This document shows positions 23,528 to 34,103 of a stretch of 64,000 nucleotides of DNA, one piece after another (within the stretch, counting starts at the first letter, position 1; the number at the start of each line of letters is the position of its first letter). The notes beneath the pieces were generated by a model that was given only the letters and a program-made list of their open reading frames with translations, searched no databases and was not told the origin of the DNA. Where the stretch lies: NCBI RefSeq assembly GCF_034702125.1, contig NC_085857.1, positions 57,238,426 to 57,302,425 of the forward strand, read 5' to 3'. This DNA comes from Engraulis encrasicolus (Eukaryota; Chordata; Actinopteri; Clupeiformes; Engraulidae). The position numbers and the translations under genes are program-made.

Positions 23528-23558
<31 letters not shown>

Positions 23559-23620
23559 TTTTATTGTATATCCGTGCAGTTCTGTTATGTTGAATTACTG
23601 AGCTGCTTTATTGAACTGTG

Positions 23621-23837
23621 CAGGGTTCCCACACGTCCTGGAAAACCTGGAAATTTAGAGATGTGTTTTCAAGTCCTTGAAAGTCCTGGAAATTCACCAA
23701 ATGTCCTGGAAAAAAAATATTTGTCCTGGATTTTTTTCCCCTTCAACTTTTTCCCGATTTTGTTTGTGGTATAATTTTTACTCCGAGTCTAGACATGACG
23801 ATTCAATTTATATCCACCTATTGAATGCATTATTGTC

Positions 23838-23869
<32 letters not shown>

Positions 23870-25357
23870 GGTCAGGTTGCCATCTTTGATTGCACTTATT
23901 CACAGTCATATTCTTTGACTCAGTGTTGCCAAAAGTCGCTAGAAGTCGCTAGTTGGCTTGCTGAAAAGTCGCTAGCTGATATCATGGCGTTATATATCTC
24001 TTGAAAACCTGCTTACGGTCATAATAGGCCTACAAATAGGCAGTGCTAGCACTTCCTTACAAAAAATTGTACTGCTATCTTTTTTGGAGATCAGAGCCAC
24101 TTTGAAAGCTAGTTTGATCTTTGGTGTGACAAATCACAGTAGTCGCATCAATTGTTTGTATGCAAGAATATTCCAGAGAAAAAGAAACTGGCAACAAAAC
24201 TGGCTTGCAAGTCAAGTCTTGTGGAGAATGCATTTAAATCCAAGTACACTAATTTTTGCTATAAGAGAGAGACTATTAAGGTATTAATTTCTGAGATAAT
24301 GTGACATTAATGTGAGTTTACATTGCACTTTCATTTAATTCCGAATAAACGTTTTGTGGATCAGAAGGCATTTCAATTGAACAGAGGCTGCACGTGCTGG
24401 GCTTGCGAAATTTGACATAGGGGTGTGGTCACCAAGCTCCAGCAGATTCCTACTAGTGGGACAGCTGTTGATCTTCAACCGCAACTCAGGTCAATACCTT
24501 TGGACAAAGATCATAGAATGGATAAGAACGCTTATTCGCAGGAAATTGCATTGGCCACGGTGTAGTACGGGGACGTAGCCCAGGGACACCATGCGCAGTG
24601 GATGCAAGGCCATGATCGATAAAAATTGTGACACTGGAAACTCCGCAATTTGAATTGCATTGTGGGTGCGAGGAGCTGCTGCTAGTTCCGGCCCGGTCAA
24701 AATAGGATGTCCTGTCGTCAATGTTCAGTTTGTGGTTAAATTACAGCTGTCATTCAGCCTTAATTACAGCTGACACAAATTCACTATGTCCTATGACCTG
24801 TTCCACACTCCAGCCCGGTGGTAGTGGCTTTGCATTTTACCTTGCCGCCAGTACTAAGCAAATAATGTACATTGGATAAGAAGTATCACTCAATGGAAAA
24901 TGCATTGGGTTAGGTGTAGTCCGAGGACATTGCTTAAAGACACTGTGCTCATGGTCAGTGGGTGCAACGCCATAATGGATAAAATCTGAACTCTGTAACT
25001 TCGCAAAATTGGTCAAGAGAGGAGATCCAGTTGTCAGTGTTTAATGTAATCCCTCCTATCACTAGTCTCCTTAGTACTAACTGCAGAAGAAGAAAGTGAC
25101 TCCCCTTGCGGCCATGCCATACTATGCTCTTATGACGTCTTTGGACGTACCTTCTTCCCTAACACACTGTACTCATTCATTACAACTCATTTCAACCTTA
25201 AAGTCACATTGTCTCTAAAATGCATTGTGTGTCGCTGTGTATGTCCAAATTGTGGGTCCGACGGATGAAATATCCGTCCTGAATTATCCAAAAATAGTCC
25301 TGGAAATGTCCTGGAAATATCCTGGAAAATGATTTTTGAAAAAGAGTGGGAACCCTG
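23621..25357. mobile_element. hAT-like element with GGTTCCC ends
   Basis: CAGGGTTCCCACACGTCCTG at the left is mirrored by GAGTGGGAACCCTG at the right. ACTGTG stands on both sides (23615-23620 and 25358-25363). Reiterated TCCTGGAAAT motifs lie near both ends. The interior includes copy 2 of the 690-970 repeat (24538-24975, inverted). No transposase frame is intact. Confidence 0.65.
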
Positions 25358-25402
25358 ACTGTGTCATCTGATTTATTTGTTTGTTTATTTGTTTGTACAG
25401 AG

Positions 25403-25434
25403 GGCAGAAGTACACCATTCCTCCGCTCTGAGAA
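25403..25434 (+). CDS. 32-bp micro-exon
   Basis: The acceptor is TTGTACAGAG|GGC and the donor is GAGAA|GTAAGT. Using the second AG of ACAGAG, the exon accepts phase 0 from the 21206 exon and donates phase 2 to the 25825 exon. The joined reading is GRSTPFLRSEK-ISLQEE. The alternative acceptor two bases earlier would break the frame. A (CA)n tract starts 25 bases downstream. Confidence 0.55.
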
Positions 25435-25458
25435 GTAAGTATGTCTCTCAAGGAAGAG

Positions 25459-25459
25459 C

Positions 25460-25522
<63 letters not shown>
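25459..25522. repeat. (CA)n microsatellite
   Basis: About 32 CA units downstream of the micro-exon donor. Confidence 0.95.
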
Positions 25523-25525
<3 letters not shown>

Positions 25526-25824
25526 TCACACGTGTCATACGTGTTTTGGCCTATCAGCTGACAAGTCCATTCGTGTGTGTCTGTGTGTGCTTGTGTTTAG
25601 ACTCCAGGGATATCGTGTACAATGCTTGGTTTTGCACGAAAAACTTTTTTTATCTCTTATCGCAAATGTTCAGATGTACCAAGACTAAGACTCCCCATGG
25701 GCATGCAAGCCCATATGTGGGGCGTTAAGCGAGGCGTTGGAAACGCTTGAGGAAAAAAGTTGGGGGGGTCACACTAATGTGTGTGTGTGTGTCTGTCTGT
25801 CTGTCTGTCTGTGTCTGTCTGCAG

Positions 25825-25884
25825 GATTAGTTTGCAAGAGGAGGTGACTGTTCAAGTGTCCTGTCTGCTGCAGCTGTTTGACAG
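25825..25884 (+). CDS. Exon leading into the Cys-rich domain
   Basis: The acceptor follows a (GTCT)n tract (GTCTGTCTGCAG). The 60-bp exon reads ISLQEEVTVQVSCLLQLFDR across the junction and ends GACAG|GTAACT. Both borders are phase 2 and fit the neighbours. It forms one domain with the next exon. Confidence 0.65.
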
Positions 25885-25973
25885 GTAACTGCCATTTTAC
25901 ACACGTTACATTACATTACACTTTTATCCAATGTGTCTTACAGTTATATCTGTCTGTCTGTCTGTCTATCTAG

Positions 25974-26121
25974 GTGTTTGGGCTGCAGTGCGGGGTCGTG
26001 TAGTGTATTGACGCGGCGTGATGGACGTGTTTTCCACGTGACACAACAGTGCTGGACCTGCCAGATCATCGTGGAATGGGACAGTCACACAGCTGACTCA
26101 GGCACAGCCAACAAGCAACAG
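25974..26121 (+). CDS. Cys-rich CxxC domain exon
   Basis: The acceptor is at the end of a (TCTG)n tract and the donor is CAACAG|GTGAAC, followed by (CA)n. The protein reads CLGCSAGSCSVLTRRDGRVF, then HVTQQCWTCQIIVEWDSH. The pattern C-x2-C-x4-C ... Q-x-C-x2-C-x5-W-x-S is shared with a family of uncharacterised fish proteins that often carry THAP or transposase-derived parts. It is probably zinc-binding. The frame is phase 2 in and phase 0 out. Confidence 0.7.
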
Positions 26122-26388
26122 GTGAACACACACACACACACACGCACACACAGACACCAAACGACATGTACGTATATCAGCACGCCTGACACGGACACAG
26201 CCAACAAACAACACGTGAAAGCACACACCAAATGTCAGGTAGATGGATTGATAGACAGATGGATAGATGGATTCTTGTCTGAAGATCTATGATTAAAACA
26301 TTGCTATCAGCAATAAATTAAATCTTTTGCAAGCAGTGTAGGAACGACCACTGAACCGAAAGCAAATCTCTCTTGCTTTGTCCTGCAG

Positions 26389-26580
26389 GAGGGAAGAGGA
26401 GAGGGAGGAGGAGAAAGAGGAGTGGTGGAAATCAAGGAGGAATGGGAGGAGATCCAAGTCCAGGAGGAGGAGGAGGAGCAGCCCAGAGAGGAGCAGCCCG
26501 GGGAGGAGCAGCCCAGAGAGGAGCAGCGCGGGGCGGGCAGGAGGAAGCAGCGGAGGAGAGAGGAGAGAGTGGAGGAGGAG
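26389..26580 (+). CDS. Acidic Glu-rich exon
   Basis: The acceptor is TTTGTCCTGCAG|GAG and the donor is GAGGAGGAG|GTGATA. The 64 phase-0 codons read VVEIKEEWEEIQVQEEEEEQ, followed by three PREEQ/PGEEQ units and a basic RRKQRRRE patch. The region is predicted disordered and charged, which is typical of nuclear regulators. The neighbouring acidic exon at 28772 continues the same character. Confidence 0.7.
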
Positions 26581-27128
26581 GTGATAATCTATATACTTGA
26601 TTTCACTTTTAGTTAGCCGTGGGCTAGATTGGGTTAGATACCAACTTGTGGTGTGTTTCAAACTCCACCCAGTTCTATTACACTTAAAGGTGCATTTCAT
26701 TCATTGTAATCACTTCCAGAATTCATGCTGCCCATTTACAAATGTTGCCTTGTTCATGAATACTTGCCACCGCCATCAAATTGTAAGTATTGTATTCATT
26801 ATGACTGGCATAATTGCAAAAGCAAAAAAGCAAAAGCTTCTCCGTCTACCATTTTGAATTTGAATAGTTTATTATTTAGTAAGTATTCACAGAGACTGTC
26901 TATATAGTAGGAGACTGAAAGTTTCCGTAGGAATTAACGGGGGCAGTTAGTTACGCCAATATGGTGTGTGGTTGCACATATCCTTCCCTTCAGGAAACAA
27001 GAGCCAATTGCCATGAGGCGTCACCAAAATGCCCTCGGAGTGAAATTACTTATGGGAAGGGACTTGGGTATTCATGAAAGGATCAAAATTGGCAGTAGAC
27101 AGCACAGTTTCAATATGCAGCGTCAGGG
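26581..27128. other. Intron with a TTAA-MITE relative
   Basis: About 26680-26900 resembles the TTAA MITE at 51321-51685 in reverse complement, with shared CACCGCCATCAAATT-like and CCATTTTGAA blocks. No exon was recognised. Confidence 0.45.
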
Positions 27129-28462
27129 CTCTACACTCGCCTCCAAAAGAGTTGTCGCCTATCCATCTGTTTGGAATAACAGCTAATAACCTGACTTTCA
27201 TTTAATCACTTGGCTTCAGAAGTCACTCATATGAAAGCTACAACCCTCCCGAATGAAAATGTATGTACAAAAATAAATTTCATGCACCAAAGAAAGATTG
27301 ACCCTTTATTGAACACAGACAGGGCAGATTTTCACAAGACAAAAGTTTTGTCGCCTATCGAACATAATGTGAAAATGAGCAGATAAGTCACTTCAAAACA
27401 CTTCAAATACGCAGATAGGGTGTCATACTTAATCACTGAATCACTCTCACCTCTCCAGAAAATCGACTTTGGCCTTAGGTGTATGTTTAGGGTCATTGTA
27501 ATCATGGAAAGCAACACAATGAAAATCAATGGAGTTCAATGACAGATGGTGGCATATTCGCTATTCGTAGAGCAATGCATGTTTAACTTCATGATTTAAT
27601 CAATGATAGAAGCCCTCAAACACCTGCAGCATGCATGCAGCTCCTCATAAGAGCTGTATCTGTACCATGTTTCACTTTATACACCATTTCTCTTTTTTCA
27701 TATTCTTCATCTCCAACACCATATAGTTTTGATGCTATCAGTTCTAAAATGGTTGATCTTGGGATCTTGACTTCAGAGTATGAGTCCCATTAGCCTTCAT
27801 TTTTGTCAGAATTAGGCCTGACATACTCTTGGCTGGCTTTTTTGAGACAGGACAGTGGGAGAGACTTCTTTGTAGTTAAAGGTGAAGGATTTGGGAAAAA
27901 TACATGGTGCCTAAAGTCAAACATGGGAGGGATACAGCTCTTATGTGGAGCTGCATGCATGCTGCTGGTGTGTGAGGGCTTTTATCATTGATTACATCAT
28001 GAAGTTAAAAATGTATTGCTCTACGAATAGCAAATATGTCACCATCTCTCATTGAACTCCATTGATTTTCATTGTGTTGCTTTCCATGATTACAATGACC
28101 CTAAACATACACCTAAGGCCAAAGATGATTTTCTGGAGAGGTGAGAGTGAATCAGTGATTAAGTATGACACCCGATCTGCGTATTTGAAGTGTTTTGAAG
28201 TGACTTATCTGCTCATTTTCACATTATGTTCGATAGGCGACAAAACTTTTGTCTTGTGAAAATCTGCCCTGTCTGTGTTCATTAAAGGGTCAATCTTTCT
28301 TTGGTGCATGAAATTTATTTTTGTACATACATTTTCATTCGAGAGGGTTGTAGCTTTCATATGAGTGACTTCTGAAGCCAAGTGATTAATTGAAAGTCAG
28401 GTTATTAGCTGTTATTCCAAACAGATGGGTAGGCGACAACTCTTTTGGAGGCGAGTGTAGAG
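27129..28462. mobile_element. Tc1-like fold-back element
   Basis: Two long arms (about 27129-27690 and 27915-28462) are reverse complements of each other, with ends CTCTACACTCGCCTCCAAAA and its mirror. Within the right arm the plus strand encodes YNDPKHTPKAKDDFLER, the region around the second catalytic Asp of Tc1 transposases. The left arm carries the same on the minus strand. I infer a head-to-head fusion of two decayed copies. It lies in the intron between the two acidic exons. Confidence 0.75.
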
Positions 28463-28771
28463 TGCGACCAATTTGGTCGCACATGCGCCCTAATATTTTA
28501 AAAGTGTGATTAAAAAAAATCAGTGCGACCAGCCTTCTTGGGGAAAAAATCACGGAAGACGCAATTCGTTCTGTTGACACTCTCAGTTACAAATGGGGGA
28601 CAATATTTTTATTGGCAGTTTTGTGAGGGTTGCTGCAAGGGGTACTTGACTCAAATAAGCATCGGATGACTTTGGACAGTGATTAATTAAACTTTGAATC
28701 CTACTTAGAGCCCCTTTAAGAAAAGGTTGATACATAACTCGTCTAAAATTTTCTGTGTTTCACTGGAACAG

Positions 28772-29029
28772 CAGACGCCCCTGGAGACTCTGGATGAAGA
28801 TGAAGAGGACGAGGATGCGGTCGAGGGAGAAGGCATATCGGGAAAGCAGCGAGGGAGGAAGAGGAGGAGGAAGAAGATGATGAGGAGGATGAGAATGCAG
28901 GATATCAATGAACAGGACGATGATGACTATGACGAGGAAGGGGAAGACAATGACGAAGAGTATGATGAGGAAGAGGAGAAGGTGCAGTGGCTGGAGAAGG
29001 CCAAGAAGAGGAGAGAGGAGATGGACCAG
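28772..29029 (+). CDS. Acidic/basic low-complexity exon
   Basis: The acceptor is CTGGAACAG|CAG and the donor is GACCAG|GTAGGG, followed by a (GT)n tract. The 86 phase-0 codons read TPLETLDEDEEDEDAVEGEG, then a basic block GRKRRRKK, then a second Asp/Glu run and KVQWLEKAKKRREEMDQ. The basic block could serve as a nuclear localisation signal. The acceptor could also be three bases later. Confidence 0.75.
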
Positions 29030-29445
29030 GTAGGGGGAGGTGTGTGTGTGTGTGTGTTGGGAGGTCTACAATATGACTATATTAAATCGTGAATCGTGAA
29101 ATAGAGTTGATTGTCGAGAGTCTGTCAAAGTGGAGAAATTTGTTTATTTATTTGTACATGGGGGAATGCCTCTTGAGAGGTCACTTCCTGTTTTCAATAG
29201 GGGCGCCTTAAATCTGTACAGTGCAGACAATGCAAGACAAAACATTACTGCACAACACACATTCACACACTCATTCAATCCACAGCTAAGTAAACAGCAA
29301 AGTCGTTTTGGATAAAAGTGTCAGCTAAGTGTATTGTAATGTATGGTGACTCACTCAGTCAGCACATGTAGCAATTTATCTTCACTGGAGTTATTTATTA
29401 TGTTTCATTTATATCCTCTATTTATCTTAATTCCATCTCCCCCTC

Positions 29446-29446
<1 letters not shown>

Positions 29447-29513
<67 letters not shown>
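29447..29513. repeat. (CT)n microsatellite at a splice acceptor
   Basis: About 33 CT units that double as the polypyrimidine tract of the acceptor at 29525. Confidence 0.95.
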
Positions 29514-29517
<4 letters not shown>

Positions 29518-29525
29518 ATGACCAG

Positions 29526-29753
29526 GACTGGGCTCCGGAAGACGACCAGATGCTTCCGGAATCGGAACGCCGTTCCTCCTGTTCTGAGGAGTATGATGAT
29601 GATGATGGTGTTGATGATGAAGATTGGGAGCGTGAGCTGTGCTCGGAGTGCGGAAAAAAGTTCCGGAATCGACCGGACAAACCGCACGTCTGCCTTCACA
29701 AAGCCAAACCAGTGGAATGCCACATATGTGGCAAAAGATGCCTCAACGAACAG
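29526..29753 (+). CDS. First C2H2 zinc-finger exon
   Basis: The acceptor is TATGACCAG|GAC and the donor is GAACAG|GTGTGTG. The exon is 76 codons in phase 0. An acidic start (EEYDDDDGVDDEDWER) precedes ELCSECGKKFRNRP and VCLH, an atypical finger. It then begins the second finger with VECHICGKRCLNEQ, which the next exon completes. It belongs to the gene ending at 37630. Confidence 0.8.
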
Positions 29754-29906
29754 GTGTGTGTGCGTGCGTGCGTGTGTTGATTTCATTGTAACATCTTAAG
29801 TCGCTTTGGATAAAGGTGTCTGCTTATTGTAATGTTGTGTGTGTGTGTGTGTGTGTGCGCGCTCTCGCACAGACTCGAAGTCTCACCTCTGTGTACACAG
29901 CACATA

Positions 29907-31514
29907 CAGTTGAGGACGATATTATTAGCCCCCCTCCTGAAATTAGACATATCTCTTCATTGTTCATTGAGAATGATCATTATTAATAAATGTATGTTAT
30001 TCTGGAAACAAATACACCATGGAGATAGTATCCAATAAGTTAAATTTGGACTTTTCCATTTTCACAATGAGTTTACACAAAAAAGTGTAAAAATGGCAAG
30101 GACAAAATTAATAGCCCCCATTTCATTAATAGTCAATACAGTGCCATTTATGAACAAAAAGGCACTTTGATTAGTTGTTAAGTATGTTGGCACATGTCCT
30201 ACCAGGGATTTTGGTCCATTTTTTTCATTGCAAATAGTTAAGCTGGTCCAAATTGCATGGATGTTGAGGATGGACATTCATTTTCAGCACTCTTCAAATA
30301 CTATCTAAAGGATTGAGGTCTGAACCACTCCATGACCATGGTTTTAGTATCCTTGAAGAACATTTGAACTATTTTGGATGTAAGTTTTGGGTTATTATCT
30401 TATTGAAAGATCCAGTGAAGATCTTAACTCCCTCTATGAGCATATTTTTGCAAGGTCACTTTCCACATTCTATCATAATTTTCAGTTTTTATGGTGCCGT
30501 ACACCCAAACAAGGATTCCTGTGGCTGAGGCTGCCACAGAATGATGCATCCACCACCATGTTTAATTGTGGAAACCATCTTATAACGATTCAAGGCCTAT
30601 CCCTTTCTTCACCTGTCAGAAGCAGAATTCATGCATCAAAGCAGGTGCAATTGAATATCGTCAGATGAAAGCAGAGACGTTCAAAACTCATTTTTGACTT
30701 TCAAATGTTCACAGGCAAAGCTCAATAACACTCTGATATGCACTGCCTTTAGTAAAGGGGTTCTTCTGTGATGATGGCCCCAAAGCCCAATATGATGACA
30801 AGCCCTATCAACTGTCTTTCTTGGGGGGGAAAAAACCTCCAGGTGAGGCCAGGTCAATAACAATCATCTAGGCAGGTGTCCAATGCTTCTTTGGTATAAT
30901 GAGGCTAAGCAGTTTCCACAGTTACACATAGTGGAAGGGCATCACGTTTAGCCTGTTATTCAGCCTCAGACACAGGGAGTCTGGGTCTGAATCTGGATTG
31001 CTGGGTCTTCCAACAACATTGTAACCCAAAACATACATTTAGATTAGTTCAGAGGTTCTTCAAGGACACTAAAACCATGATATTGGAATCACCCGCTCAT
31101 AGTCCAGTCCTCAATCCCACTGAGAGTCTGTGGTTAATGTCTATGCTCAGCATCCATGCGATTTGGACCAGCTAGAACACTTTGCAGTAAAGAAATGGGC
31201 CAAAATCCCTAGTGGGGCACGAGCCAACTTAGGTAGCAACTTATCAGAGCCTGTTGTCAGTTTTGGTTCATAAATGGCGCCATATTGACTATTAATGATC
31301 AGGGGGCTAATAATTTTGTCTTTGTCATTTTTGCCCTTTTTTGTTTAAACTCATCGTAACAATAGAAAAATCCAAATTCAACTCATTGAACATTACCTCC
31401 ATCAGTGTATTTGTTTCCAGAATAACAGAAACGGTGAATAATGGTAATTCTTACTGAGAAATCAAGAGAAATGTCTAATTTCAGGAGGGGGGCTAATAAT
31501 ATTGTCCTCAACTG
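29907..31514. mobile_element. Full-length but decayed Tc1-like element
   Basis: CAGTTGAGGACGATATTATT is mirrored at the right by AATATTGTCCTCAACTG, and both ends are flanked by TA. At 1608 bp it has normal Tc1 length. The plus-strand interior keeps traces such as the LNPTESLW tail motif around 31110-31130, but frames are broken. It lies wholly inside the intron between the zinc-finger exons. Confidence 0.8.
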
Positions 31515-31536
31515 TAACTGATATGTATCTAATGTA

Positions 31537-31568
<32 letters not shown>

Positions 31569-31577
31569 CGTTCTCAG

Positions 31578-31648
31578 GGTCTCAGTGTCCACATAGCCCA
31601 CTGCCATGAACGAGGACCCCAGTGCAAGTACTGCAACACGACACTCAG
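31578..31648 (+). CDS. Second C2H2 zinc-finger exon
   Basis: The acceptor GTTCTCAG|GGT follows a (TG)n tract. The donor ACTCAG|GTAAAC is followed by 118 bases of (AC)n. The exon reads GLSVHIAHCHERGPQCKYCN and TTL, completing finger two and opening finger three. It ends in phase 2. Two downstream exons accept phase 2: the AT-hook exon at 34104 and the zinc-finger exon at 37078. Confidence 0.8.
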
Positions 31649-31650
31649 GT

Positions 31651-31772
<122 letters not shown>

Positions 31773-31854
31773 ATCATTCTGAAATTTGAAAAGTCATGAA
31801 ATGTGGTAAATCCAATGAAAGGTTTGAAAAAGTTTCACAGCCTTCTATTAAAGG

Positions 31855-32330
31855 ACCAGTTAAGTCAATTTCAACATGCAGTTGTAATGCTCACACTACC
31901 CTGGTCAGTTTTTTTTTTCTTGTTCTTCAGCCTTTTCCGAGATCTTGGTCATTGTAATGGGGGCAGCGCTTTGTTTACATTTAAAAACATTTTTAAAAAA
32001 AAATGTATTCCCAAAAACATCTGAAAGGTTATACAACATCAGCAGACAACTAGCAAACAACGGTACCTTTTTGGAATATATTTGGAGTAGGCCTGTGTTA
32101 ATAAAAAAATAAAAAAAAGGAAACAAACGCTGCCCCCATTAGAATAGCTCATATCTCTCGGCTCTAGCCGAAAAATGTGGCATCACCGGGTACTGACAAG
32201 TCAAGGGTAGCGTGAGCAATACAACTGGGAGTCCTAATAACAGCAATACAGCCGGTCTACCAATCCAACCCGCAGTGTGTAAAGTTGCTTGTAACGTAAT
32301 ATTGACAGCAGTGGCGGTTTTAGGGTGAAT
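31855..32330. repeat. Dispersed repeat shared with 63255-63690
   Basis: Same-orientation similarity to the right end of the window: TTTTAACATGCAGTTGTA-like start, TTCCGAGATC(T/C)TGGTCATTG, then TTTGGAGTAGGCCT and CAAGTCAAGGGTAGCGTGAG. The repeat is non-coding. 32331-32842 holds nothing else that I recognise. Confidence 0.6.
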
Positions 32331-32842
32331 GGTATTGGTAAGCAAAACATCTGTAAAGAAGCTGTTCTATTGCATGCTCCCCCAAGAAAGTTTTAGATAA
32401 AAATGTTCTTCGATAGTGAATTTTGAGCTGTAGCAACCAAGGGACACTGAAAATGACAACTGCCAACCACCTTCATTACTTCGTGATGGACAGCTGTCAT
32501 GACTGGTGTGCGGCTAGAGAAGTCTGGGTAACAATTACCATCAGAAAATATGCATGGTTGTGACGCATTTTTTACAGATGCTGCGTAGTATGAAGAGAAA
32601 ACTACCCCACATCATAAACACTTAGGGGTTTCTTTTGCCTTAAGACATGTACAAGTTTTTATCTTTTACCTGACATGTTTGATGGTGTTACTTCCGTCTT
32701 CATCAGAGGGTCACTGTGATGTTGATGAGTGACGTGCTTTAAAAACAGCTGATGTTGTTGTGGAGGTGTGACCTCCCTGCCAATAATGACAGGTTGGTCA
32801 CACCTCCTGCTGTTAGAGTTGTCCTCTTAGGATGGTGGTCCA

Positions 32843-32989
32843 GGTGTGTGAGAGCATGTATGCCCCCTCATCCCTGTTCATGGTACTTGGGCTACGCTTT
32901 CTGATCTCCATAGACTCCGTAAAAAGCGTAGAAAGCGTAGCCCAAGTACCATGAACAGGGATGAGGGGGCATACATGCTCTCACACACC
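32843..32989. repeat. Perfect 60-bp inverted repeat, 27-bp spacer
   Basis: 32843-32902 is the exact reverse complement of 32930-32989 (60 of 60 by eye). It begins GGTGTGTGAGAGCATGTATG and ends GGGCTACGCTTTCT. The spacer is GATCTCCATAGACTCCGTAA and then AAAGCGT. No TIR-flanking duplication is seen. It could be a hairpin-forming locus or a recent template-switch product. Confidence 0.9.
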
Positions 32990-33848
32990 CGCTCGCGTGC
33001 CTGTGGAATCTAATCGAAGTAGCCAACTCCACACTCAATGCGCGAGTTTCCATCTCGCCTGCACTTCTCACAGCATTGTCAAAAAAATCAGGGGATTGCC
33101 AATTTCTTTTCAGTGATGACGCTGCGTGTTCAAGCTCATTAAGTTGCCTCAAACCTGGGATTTTCGGTGGCTTCTAGCCAATTAAAAAACAGATTTACTG
33201 TCATTGACGTCAATGTATTCGGCAGTCTTTGCATCATTCTGCAATACCCTGCCTCACCACACAATCGCTAGTTGTTTCTGGGTGGCGCTGTTGAGTCGGT
33301 TGATGCAGCTTTAGTTGAGCACATTAAACTCACTGAGGATTTAAATTTGGGTATCGCGTTCATCTTTTTTTTGGTAGTCTCTGCCTCAAATGCCTCAATG
33401 GCAAGCCGCCATTGATTGACAGTGACAGTAAAGGCGTATTTTACTGTATAAAAATTCAAACAAAGTTCTGTTTGGAAGGAACATTTATCCTGACTTTGGG
33501 ACAATTCAAATGAAAACTGTCGACTTTCTCTATCCAAAGCAACAGCCGCATCTATTGTGGAGCTCCATATGACCCCATTCACCTGGCCCTGCGCTCATCC
33601 GTTGGCGCCCCATAGAGTGCAGTACCACCCGGAAAAAGTTGCGAGTTTGCTCTTTCGTCATACCCATAAAACCTCTCTGACACTACTGTGGAAGGGCCTT
33701 TAGGCCTGGAAGAAAGATCTACAGTTTGATTTGTGTCACACCTCGAAAAAGACACGCGTCAGTGCGTGTGGCACTAATAGAAATTATTATTAGACTCTGC
33801 TAGACTGTGTGTGTGGCACCAATAAAAATGCCTACTAGACTCTGCTAG

Positions 33849-33919
<71 letters not shown>

Positions 33920-34103
33920 CACTAATAAAAATGCTTACTAGAAAATACGTTTTTGCTGCAGGGTTTTCTTACATCTTACGTTTTGAAGACCTTTGTATCA
34001 CTTGTATCTTTTGTCCCATTAAAACCCATTACAAAACGCAGCTATTGAACAACAAATGGCCGCCTGTGAGGTTTTCTTACTAGTTTTTATCATCTGCTCC
34101 AAG
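32990..34103. other. Intron with TGCTAGACTG tandem block
   Basis: 33780-33860 holds two or three copies of ATTAGACTCTGCTAGACTGT leading into a (GT)n tract (33852-33918). 33975-34075 matches the repeat block that lies downstream of the AT-hook exon (35990-36315). Confidence 0.55.
33852..33918. repeat. (GT)n microsatellite
   Basis: About 33 GT units upstream of the AT-hook exon. Confidence 0.95.

Noticed and set aside
26968..27186. Possible fifth THAP start (MVCGCTYPSLQ-like reading near 26960)
   Set aside because: The CxC spacing and the rest of the sequence do not follow the THAP pattern, and no VCSxHF motif follows.
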